Assembly (NCBI RefSeq): GCF_001528665.1
Contig: NZ_BBYJ01000008.1
Span: 186,001-250,000 of the forward strand
Source: Microtetraspora malaysiensis
Lineage (GTDB): Bacteria; Actinomycetota; Actinomycetes; Streptosporangiales; Streptosporangiaceae
Direction: 5' to 3'
DNA length: 64,000 nucleotides
Shown: positions 19,843-26,780 of the stretch, piece after piece
Numbering within the stretch: the first letter of the stretch is position 1
Layout of the letters: every line of letters starts with the position of its first letter
The notes under the pieces: generated by a model
What the model was told of the DNA's origin: nothing
Database searches by the model: none
Seen by the model: only the letters and a program-made list of their open reading frames with translations
Translations under genes and position numbers: made by a program

Positions 19843-20919
19843 TTAAGAGGTGACGGCCGGCAGCGTGACCGTGGACCCGCTCTCCGCGGAGCGGCGCGCC
19901 GCCTCCAGGACGGCGAGGGATGCGACGGCGTCGCACGGGTCCACCGGCGGGGGAGCGCCGTCCCGCAGGCACGCCACGACCCCCGCGTAGAACTCCTGGT
20001 ACGCGCCGGGCTCGGTCGGGACGGCCCGGCTGTCGCCCTCGACGCCGAGCTCTCCCCACCGGTCCGGCGGCTCGACGCCCCAGGCCGCGCCGTCGGCCCG
20101 TGCCGTCCCGTCGGGCCGCTCGCCCGCCCGCAGGAACGCCTCCTGGGGGTCCAGGCCCGATTTCACGTACGCGCCGCGCGAGCCCAGCACCCGGAAGCGC
20201 GGGCCAAGCCGGCCCGCCACCGCGCTCATCCAGAGATGGGAGCGCGCGCCGCTCACATGGGTCAGCGCGACGAACGCGTCGTCGTCGGAGCGGACCCCGG
20301 GACGGCGCGCGTCGGCCTCGGCGTAGACGGCGGAGACCGGGCCGAGGAGCTGGAGCGCCTGATCGACGAGGTGGCTACCGAGGTCGTACAGCACGCCCCC
20401 GATCTCGTCCGCGTCGCCCATCTCGCGCCAGCCGCCCTTCGGCACCGGCCGCCAGCGCTCGAACCGGGACTCCAGGCGGTGGATCGCGCCGAGTTCGGGC
20501 AGCAGGCGGCGGATCGTCAGGAAGTCGCCGTCCCAGCGCCGGTTCTGGAACACGGTCAGCATCAGGCCGCGTTCGGCGGCCAGCCGGACGAGGTCGCGCG
20601 CCTGGGCGGCGGACCCGGCGAGCGGCTTGTCCACCACGACGGGAAGGCCCGCCTCCAGCGCCGCCCGCGTCAGCGGCACGTGCGTGCGGTTGGGAGAGGC
20701 GATCACCACCACGTCGCAGCGGCCGGGAAGGTCGTCGGCCGAGGCGAGAACGTCCGCCCCCGGATGCGTCCGCCGTACCCGGGCGGCCCGCTCCGGGTCG
20801 CCGGTGACCACCGCGGCCAGCCGGAGGCCGGGCGTGGCGGCGATCAGCGGGGCGTGGAAGAACTCTCCGGCCGTGCCGTACCCGGCGAGGCCGACACGGA
20901 TCTCAGACTCCTGGGGCAT
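19843..20919 (-). CDS. Gfo/Idh/MocA-family NAD(P)-dependent oxidoreductase
   Basis: 358 residues. The N-terminal Rossmann fold begins IRVGLAGYGTAGEFFHAPLI and includes VIASPNRTHVPLTRAALEAGLPVVVDKPLAG, whose EKP-like VDKP supplies the conserved Lys. The C-terminal alpha/beta dimerisation domain follows (LYDLGSHLVDQALQLLG, with the conserved His). Such enzymes oxidise or reduce sugars or cyclitols; the substrate is not evident. The start is the ATG at 20919. The open frame continues upstream through the PAC2 gene in another frame, but that extension is a shadow. Confidence 0.92.
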   Translation of the reverse strand: MPQESEIRVGLAGYGTAGEFFHAPLIAATPGLRLAAVVTGDPERAARVRRTHPGADVLASADDLPGRCDVVVIASPNRTHVPLTRAALEAGLPVVVDKPLAGSAAQARDLVRLAAERGLMLTVFQNRRWDGDFLTIRRLLPELGAIHRLESRFERWRPVPKGGWREMGDADEIGGVLYDLGSHLVDQALQLLGPVSAVYAEADARRPGVRSDDDAFVALTHVSGARSHLWMSAVAGRLGPRFRVLGSRGAYVKSGLDPQEAFLRAGERPDGTARADGAAWGVEPPDRWGELGVEGDSRAVPTEPGAYQEFYAGVVACLRDGAPPPVDPCDAVASLAVLEAARRSAESGSTVTLPAVTS

Positions 20920-20975
20920 GGCCCAACGATATTGGCCCGCCGCGCGCGACCCGTCCGGCCGCCCGGCCGGGCGGC

Positions 20976-21884
20976 TCAGCTCTCGGTGTCGTCGCGCTCG
21001 GCCAGGAACGCCTCGAACTGGGCGGCCAGCTCGTCGCCGGTCGGCATCGGGAGGTTCTCGGCGAGGAGGTTCTCCCGTTCGGCGCCCGCCTGGAACGCGT
21101 CGAACTGCTGCTCCAGACCGCGGATGGCGCCGGCCAGCTCGTCGGAGCCCTCGATCTGCTCCTCGATCTCGGCGTTGGTCTTCTCGGCGGCGGCGCGGAG
21201 CGCATCGGTGGGGAAGACCAGGCCGGTGCCCCGGGTGACCGCTTCGAGTGCCACGACCGCCGCCTGGTGGTACTCCGCCTGGGCGAGGTAGTGCGGCACG
21301 TGTACGGCGTAGCCGAGCGCGTCGTGGCCCTTGGAGCCGAGACGCAGCTCGATCAGGGCGGCCGCGCTGCCCGGCACCTGGACCTTGCCGAACGGGCTGG
21401 GCGTCGTCCCGGAGACCAGCTCGGGACGGCTGGCGTGCGCGGTGAGGCCGAGCGGGCGGGTGTGCGGGACGCCCATCGGGATGCCGTGCACGGTCACCAG
21501 CTTGCCGACGCGGAGCTGGGTCACCAGCATGCCGACGGCCTCGGTGAACAGCTCCCACTCACGGTCGGGCTCGGGGCCGGACATGATCAGGAACTGGGTG
21601 CCGGTGACATCGGTGGCGAGATAGACGGCCAGTTCGGGGATGTCGTAGTCGACCCAGTGGTCGCCGTCGAAGACCATCGGAGGACGGCGCGAGCGATAGT
21701 CGAGCAGCCGGTCGACGTCGAACGTGGCGATCAGGCGGTGCTCCAGTTCGGCGAGCAGGTGTCCGACGGCCAGCCGGCCCGCCGCGCCCGCGTCCACGAA
21801 GCCCTCGAAGTGGTAGAGCAGCACCGGATCGGTCAGCTCGGGGGCGTCGCCGTCGAGCCTGTAGAGATCCGTCGGGTCGAGCAC
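20976..21884 (-). CDS. PAC2-family protein
   Basis: 302 residues. The N-terminal region (VLLYHFEGFVDAGAAGRLA, then FLIMSGPEPDREW) and the GIPMGVPHTRPLGLTAHAS segment are typical of the actinobacterial PAC2 family, related to proteasome-assembly chaperone 2. The last ~70 residues are an acidic, probably coiled-coil helical tail. Such genes are widespread in actinobacteria and their role is unsettled. The start is a GTG at 21884. The oxidoreductase gene follows 56 bases later on the same strand. Confidence 0.88.
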   Translation of the reverse strand: MLDPTDLYRLDGDAPELTDPVLLYHFEGFVDAGAAGRLAVGHLLAELEHRLIATFDVDRLLDYRSRRPPMVFDGDHWVDYDIPELAVYLATDVTGTQFLIMSGPEPDREWELFTEAVGMLVTQLRVGKLVTVHGIPMGVPHTRPLGLTAHASRPELVSGTTPSPFGKVQVPGSAAALIELRLGSKGHDALGYAVHVPHYLAQAEYHQAAVVALEAVTRGTGLVFPTDALRAAAEKTNAEIEEQIEGSDELAGAIRGLEQQFDAFQAGAERENLLAENLPMPTGDELAAQFEAFLAERDDTES

Positions 21885-22128
21885 CTGATTCCCAGCCTTT
21901 CCTCATGAACGTTTCTCTGGTGAACCATCGAAACATCCCATGGATTCCGAGTCGGTGTGGTGGACACTACCCGGTGGCCAACGGACCCCATGAAGTCGGA
22001 CCCGAAACTGGAGGAGCTCGCGACCAAGCCGGTCGGGCTCGCGCGGGCGGGAGAGAGCTCCGATACCGCCGCAGGTCCTGAAATTTCGGTATTTGCTGCG
22101 ACTCTAGCCATTTGTTGGTTCGATAGTC

Positions 22129-23115
22129 ATGCTGTTGGACGTGCCGAATCCTTCCCCACTTACCGAAAACAGCCCGCCGCTGCGCATCCCCGAGCTGACC
22201 TGTCCGTTCCCCAGCGAGGTCAATCCGTACGTCGAGGAAGTGGACAGGGACACGCTGGCCTGGCTGGCCGCGTCCGGAATGATCGATGGCGCCGACAACC
22301 TCGCCCGCTACGGCGCGGCCAGGTACGGGTGGCTGGGCGCCAGAACGTACCCGTACGCGGCGCGGGAGCTGTGCCAGATCGTCACGGACTGGTGCGTGTG
22401 GCTCTTCGCCTTCGACGACGCCTTCTGCGAGTCGGACCGGTCGGCGGCCGAGATCGCCAGGGCGCTCCCGCTGTTCGTCTCCGTCATCGACGATCTCGAC
22501 GACGGAGACCCCGTCGGCAACGTCTTCGCCCGGTCGCTGCTCGAAATCAAGACCAGGATCGCCGCCGCCGGGAACGGCGACCAGCTCGACCGCTGGCGGT
22601 CCATGACCAAGGACTACCTCTTCGCCCAGGTCTGGGAGGCGGCCAACCGGGAGCACGACGTCGTCCCCTCCTTCGACGACTACATCGTCATGCGCCGCAG
22701 GACCGGCGCCATGCTCACGGTCTTCGCGCTGATCGACGTGGCCGCCGGCGCCTACCTGACCCCCGACGAGTGGCGTCACCCGGACGTGCGGGCCATCACC
22801 GAGCACGCGAACGACGTCGTCGTCTGGGACAACGACCTCATCTCGTACGCCAAGGAGCGCTCCGGCCCGAACATCAACAACAACCTCGTCAGCGTGCTGT
22901 GCCGGCACAAGGGGTGCTCCACCCAGGAGGCGATGGGCCTGATCGGCGTGATGCGGAACGAGGCGGTTGCCGGGATGGTCGCGCTCAGGCCCCGCCTCGA
23001 CGCCCTCGGCTCGCCCGGCGTCGCCGCGTACGTCAAGGGCCTCGAACGCTGGATCAGCGGCAGCGTGGACTACTCGCTGACCAGCTCCCGCTACGTGACG
23101 GCGCTGTCCGGTTGA
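22129..23115 (+). CDS. Class I terpene synthase (bacterial sesquiterpene-cyclase type)
   Basis: 328 residues, the usual length. The aspartate-rich Mg2+ motif is DDAFCE (within WLFAFDDAFCES) and the NSE triad is NDLISYAKE. The C-terminal SSRY supplies the conserved Arg-Tyr pair. It should ionise a prenyl diphosphate, most likely farnesyl diphosphate, and cyclise it; the product cannot be read from sequence. There is no adjacent P450, methyltransferase or prenyltransferase, so it is a stand-alone cyclase. No good Shine-Dalgarno sequence precedes the ATG at 22129, so the start is uncertain within a few codons. Confidence 0.93.
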   Translation: MLLDVPNPSPLTENSPPLRIPELTCPFPSEVNPYVEEVDRDTLAWLAASGMIDGADNLARYGAARYGWLGARTYPYAARELCQIVTDWCVWLFAFDDAFCESDRSAAEIARALPLFVSVIDDLDDGDPVGNVFARSLLEIKTRIAAAGNGDQLDRWRSMTKDYLFAQVWEAANREHDVVPSFDDYIVMRRRTGAMLTVFALIDVAAGAYLTPDEWRHPDVRAITEHANDVVVWDNDLISYAKERSGPNINNNLVSVLCRHKGCSTQEAMGLIGVMRNEAVAGMVALRPRLDALGSPGVAAYVKGLERWISGSVDYSLTSSRYVTALSG

Positions 23116-23119
23116 GGAC

Positions 23120-23136
23120 CCGCCCGGCTCGGGCGG
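23120..23136. terminator. Hairpin after the terpene synthase
   Basis: CCGCCCG and CGGGCGG form a perfect 7-bp stem around a GCT loop, five bases after the terpene synthase stop. It has no T-run. It may serve both this gene and the convergent STAND gene. Confidence 0.6.
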
Positions 23137-23258
23137 ATCCGGAACGGCTCGCGCGGAGACCGTGTCGGTCCCGGCGGCGCGTGCCCGGCACCCATCGTGC
23201 CGGCCGTGTCGCCGGGCCGCCGCGCCCCCTGTGACCGCGGGGCGGCGCGCCCGCGCCG

Positions 23259-25370
23259 TCAGTCAGCGAGAGACGGCTCGTCGAACTCGTCCAGCGCGTA
23301 CTCGATCAGCTCGGTCAGCGAGAGCCGCGTGCCCCGGTCGTACGCGTCCTGGTAGGCGGCGTCGCCGAGGAGCTTCCTGCACTCCTTGACGCACTGCTCG
23401 TGCTCGTTCGTGAAGAACGGCGCCCCGAACTGCGGCAGCCCGAAGGTGCGCCAGTTGGTCTGTGCCGCGCCCAGCAGATGGGCGGTGTACTCGGGCCGCC
23501 CCATCTCCAGATAGAGCCCGGCCATCACGTCCACGCACAGCACGATGCCGAGGACGTCATGGAAGTGGCGCTTGATCCGCACCGACGCCTTGCCGCTCTC
23601 CAGCGCCTCGCCGTGGCGGCCGGTGGCCCGCTGGACCTGCGCCGTCGCGTACCACGCGTAGGATCGCAGCCACTGCTCGCCGCGCTCGGTGCACACGTTG
23701 ACGCAGTCGACGAGCAGGCCCTCGGCCTCCGCGTAGTCGCCCTGCGCGAACAGGACCATGGACAGCTCGACGATCGCGGGCAGCAGACCCGGGTTGAGCT
23801 CGCGCCCGCCCCGGTGGAACTCGATGGCCACGCCGAGCAGAGCCGTGGCCTTCTTGGCGTCGCCCTGGAGCATGGCGGTCGTGCCCTGCATCTTGGTCGC
23901 CAGGATGACGGCCCCGGAGTCGCCGGCCCGCACCGCCTCGTTGCTGCACTCCTCGGCCGCCGCGAGCGCGCCCGGCAGGTCGCCCTGCGCGCTCCGGATG
24001 TACGCGAGCACCCACAGGGCCTTGCATCGTTCCTTGCTCGGCACCCGGGACCCCGCGAGCGCCCGCTCCAGATAGACCGCGCCCTCGCGGGCGAACCCGC
24101 ACGCCACCCAGAGGAACCACAGCGACGACACCAGCTCCAGCCCGACCTTGGCCTCGATCGGGTCGGAGAGGCAGTAGTCGAGCGCGACCCGGATGTTGTC
24201 GTGCTCCTGCCGCATGCGCACGTACCAGTGCACCTGCCGGGGACCCGACCAGGAGTGCTCGCCGCGCTGGGCGAGCTCCAGGTAGTGGTCGCGGTGGCGG
24301 CGGCGCAGCGTCTCGGTCTCGCCCAGCTTCTCCAGCCACTCGGCGCCGTACTGCCGGAGCGTGTCGATCAGCCGGTACCGGTGGCCGACCGGGGTGGTGA
24401 AGCTGAACAGGATCGACTTGTCGACCAGGCCGGAGATCACGTTGAGGACGGTCGCGGCGTCCAGCCCGTCTCCGGCGCAGACGTAACGCGCCGCGTCCAG
24501 GTCGAAGTCGCCCGCGAACACCGACAGCCGGGCCCACAGCAGTCGCTCGGCCGGCTCGCACAGCTCGTGGCTCCAGCCGATCGCGGCGCGCAGCGTCTGG
24601 TGCCGGGGCAGCGCCGTACGGCTCGCGCCGGCCAGCAGGCTGAACCGGTCGGCGAGAAGCGCGAGGATCTGCTCGACCGACAGCGCGCGCAGCCGTACGG
24701 CGGCCAGCTCGATGGCGAGCGGGATGCCGTCGAGCCGCCGGCACAGCTCGGACACGGCCTGCACGTTGCTCTCGTCCACCACGAAGTCGGGCACGACCGC
24801 GCTGCCCCGCACGGCGAAGAGCTGCACCGCCTCGTTCGTGTACGGGCTCTCCGAGGGGTCGTCGCCCGGCACGGCGAGCGGCGGGACCGCGACCGTGAAC
24901 TCGCCGGGGGCGTTGAGCGACCGGCGGCTGGTCGCGACGATCCGCAGGTTGGGCGCCCTGGAGAGGAGGTCCTGCGTCAGCTCGGCGCACGCGTCCACCA
25001 GGTGCTCGCACGTGTCCAGGATGAGCAGGATCTCGCGGTCACCCAGCCACTCGGCGAGGGTTTCGGAGCCCGCCCGGTGCGACTGGTCGGCGATGCCCAG
25101 CGACGCGGTGATCGTGTGCTGGACCATGCCGGAGTCCTGCAGTCGCGCGAGATCGGCGTACCAGACGCCGTCCTTGAACTCCTGGCGCACCAGATGGGCG
25201 ATGCGCAGGGCCGTGCGGGACTTGCCCACACCTCCGATCCCGGTCACGGTGACCAGTCGGGAGTCGTGCAGTCGCTGTCTGATGGTGGCGAGAAGCCTGG
25301 TCCGGCCCACGAAGCTGGTCAGCTCCGCGGGCAGGTTGCCCTCTCGACGCCATCCTGATGGCGTTGCCAT
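23259..25370 (-). CDS. STAND ATPase with TPR-like repeats, related to LuxR/AfsR regulators but without a DNA-binding domain
   Basis: 703 residues. It opens with NLPAELTSFVGRTRLL, followed by an NB-ARC-type NTPase: Walker A VTGIGGVGKSRTA, Walker B ILLILDTCEHL, sensor IVATSRRSL, and PLAIELAAVRLRALS. A winged-helix-like region and helical TPR-type repeats fill residues ~400-680. Homologous regulators continue into a LuxR helix-turn-helix, but this protein ends at LTELIEYALDEFDEPSLAD, exactly where that domain would begin, and it has no N-terminal SARP domain either. It may signal through another protein or be a truncated regulator. GAGGCGGC precedes the ATG. Confidence 0.88.
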   Translation of the reverse strand: MATPSGWRREGNLPAELTSFVGRTRLLATIRQRLHDSRLVTVTGIGGVGKSRTALRIAHLVRQEFKDGVWYADLARLQDSGMVQHTITASLGIADQSHRAGSETLAEWLGDREILLILDTCEHLVDACAELTQDLLSRAPNLRIVATSRRSLNAPGEFTVAVPPLAVPGDDPSESPYTNEAVQLFAVRGSAVVPDFVVDESNVQAVSELCRRLDGIPLAIELAAVRLRALSVEQILALLADRFSLLAGASRTALPRHQTLRAAIGWSHELCEPAERLLWARLSVFAGDFDLDAARYVCAGDGLDAATVLNVISGLVDKSILFSFTTPVGHRYRLIDTLRQYGAEWLEKLGETETLRRRHRDHYLELAQRGEHSWSGPRQVHWYVRMRQEHDNIRVALDYCLSDPIEAKVGLELVSSLWFLWVACGFAREGAVYLERALAGSRVPSKERCKALWVLAYIRSAQGDLPGALAAAEECSNEAVRAGDSGAVILATKMQGTTAMLQGDAKKATALLGVAIEFHRGGRELNPGLLPAIVELSMVLFAQGDYAEAEGLLVDCVNVCTERGEQWLRSYAWYATAQVQRATGRHGEALESGKASVRIKRHFHDVLGIVLCVDVMAGLYLEMGRPEYTAHLLGAAQTNWRTFGLPQFGAPFFTNEHEQCVKECRKLLGDAAYQDAYDRGTRLSLTELIEYALDEFDEPSLAD

Positions 25371-25589
25371 GCCGCCTCACGGGGGTCGCGTCCGGCCTGC
25401 TACCTGTTTCCGCATCGTACCTTTGCTGAGGGTTGAATGTTTGGGTCGGAGATCTTCGAATCCCGTCTTGGCGGGAAATCGCCGCTTAGCGTGCTTTGTA
25501 TGGAATTCCGGTGATTTGCCGCCTCGGGGCGCAGTGGCGACGTGCGGGCGAGACCCGCGTCCGGCGGCCATGCCGGTTACCATCGTCGT

Positions 25590-25763
25590 GTGACTGAGCG
25601 GCATCCGGATGACATGCGGCCGGTGGACCTCTTCGACGAGGGTCTGTCGGTGTTGCCTGACCAGACCAGCGACGACACCGACCTCGGCTGGGGCGAGTGG
25701 CGCAGCGACGCCGATTCCGACGACGCGCGACTGATCGAGGAACGCCCTCCGCACTGGGACTAG
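25590..25763 (+). CDS. Small acidic conserved protein
   Basis: 57 residues starting at a GTG: VTERHPDDMRPVDLFDEG, then SDDTDLGWGEWRSDADSDD, ending RPPHWD. The Trp- and Asp-rich C-terminus is typical of a short protein that I recall from many actinomycetes, usually annotated as hypothetical. It lies in the gap between the STAND gene (divergent) and the ABC permease (convergent, 17 bases away). No function is known to me. Confidence 0.6.
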   Translation: MTERHPDDMRPVDLFDEGLSVLPDQTSDDTDLGWGEWRSDADSDDARLIEERPPHWD

Positions 25764-25780
25764 GGGCCCTCGCGCGCGGG

Positions 25781-26761
25781 TCAGGACACCACGTCCTTGG
25801 CCCGGAACCGCCGGAAGGCGAACGCGACAATGATCACCGAGTACGTCACCGCCACGGCCACCCCCTTGATCATCCCGCTGTAGTCGGGGTCGGGGGCGAG
25901 GGCGTCGGTCCAGGCGTTGTTCCAGAACGTGGGCAGGAACTCGCGGATGGAGCCCAGGGCCTCCACCGCCTGCAGGATGCTGCTCACGATCACCAGCCCG
26001 ACCGCGCCGCCGACCGCGCCGAGGGGCGAGTCCGTGCCGACCGACAGCAGGAACGCGACGGCCGCCACGACGAGCTGGCTCACCAGCGCGTAGGCCACCA
26101 CGACGGCGAACCTCGGCAGCACGTCCCCGGCCGGGATCGTCTCGCCGGTGCCCGGCACCTGGATGTCGTTCCAGCCGAAGGCGACCGTGCCCGCGAGCAG
26201 CGCCATCAGCGGCAGCACGGTCACCGCGGCGGCGGAGTACGCCATCGCGACGACGAGCTTCTGCCGCAGCAGCCGGTCACGCGGCACCGGGGCGGCGAGC
26301 AGGTAGCGCAGCGACGACCAGTTCGCCTCGCTCGCCACCGTGTCCCCGCAGAACAGCGCCACCGCGACGACCAGCAGGAAGTTCGCGGAGACCGACAGGG
26401 CGAAGGCGGCGAAGTTCAGCCCTCCCTGGGTGGCCAGGTCGGACAGCCGCATGCCGCCGCCCTGCCCGCCTCCGGGTCCCGGGCCGAACTGGAACGCCAC
26501 CACCAGGATCCACGGGAGCGCGAGCAGCAGCCCGAACATCGCCATCGTCCTGCGGCGGCGGAACTGGCGGACGAACTCCACCCGCAGCGACAGCGTCCGG
26601 CCCGGCGCGTACCCCGGAGCCGCCCCCGACGGCCGCGTCGAGGACGCCGGAGACCCGCCCGGAGAGGTCATGACACCGCCGGCCGAGGCCGCGGGCGTGT
26701 CCTCCCGGGCGGACGCCCCGGAGCGGGCGGCCGGTGCGGCCCTGTCACCGTTCAGGCTCAT
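25781..26761 (-). CDS. ABC-2-type transporter permease
   Basis: 326 residues. A disordered Pro/Ala/Ser-rich N-terminal ~55 residues precedes six hydrophobic segments, starting with MFGLLLALPWILVVAF. WSSLRYLLAAPVPRDRLLRQKLVV is typical of ABC-2 permeases. It should pair with the ABC ATPase domain of the gene immediately upstream, 19 bases away on the same strand. GGGAGGG precedes the ATG at 26761; an internal ATG (MTSPGGS) is an alternative. The substrate is unknown. Confidence 0.88.
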   Translation of the reverse strand: MSLNGDRAAPAARSGASAREDTPAASAGGVMTSPGGSPASSTRPSGAAPGYAPGRTLSLRVEFVRQFRRRRTMAMFGLLLALPWILVVAFQFGPGPGGGQGGGMRLSDLATQGGLNFAAFALSVSANFLLVVAVALFCGDTVASEANWSSLRYLLAAPVPRDRLLRQKLVVAMAYSAAAVTVLPLMALLAGTVAFGWNDIQVPGTGETIPAGDVLPRFAVVVAYALVSQLVVAAVAFLLSVGTDSPLGAVGGAVGLVIVSSILQAVEALGSIREFLPTFWNNAWTDALAPDPDYSGMIKGVAVAVTYSVIIVAFAFRRFRAKDVVS

Positions 26762-26780
26762 CCGAGCCCTCCCTTCAGGC

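Noticed and set aside
20920-21558. N-terminal extension of the Gfo/Idh/MocA oxidoreductase
   Set aside because: It overlaps the PAC2 gene in another frame and the Rossmann motif begins right after the ATG at 20919.
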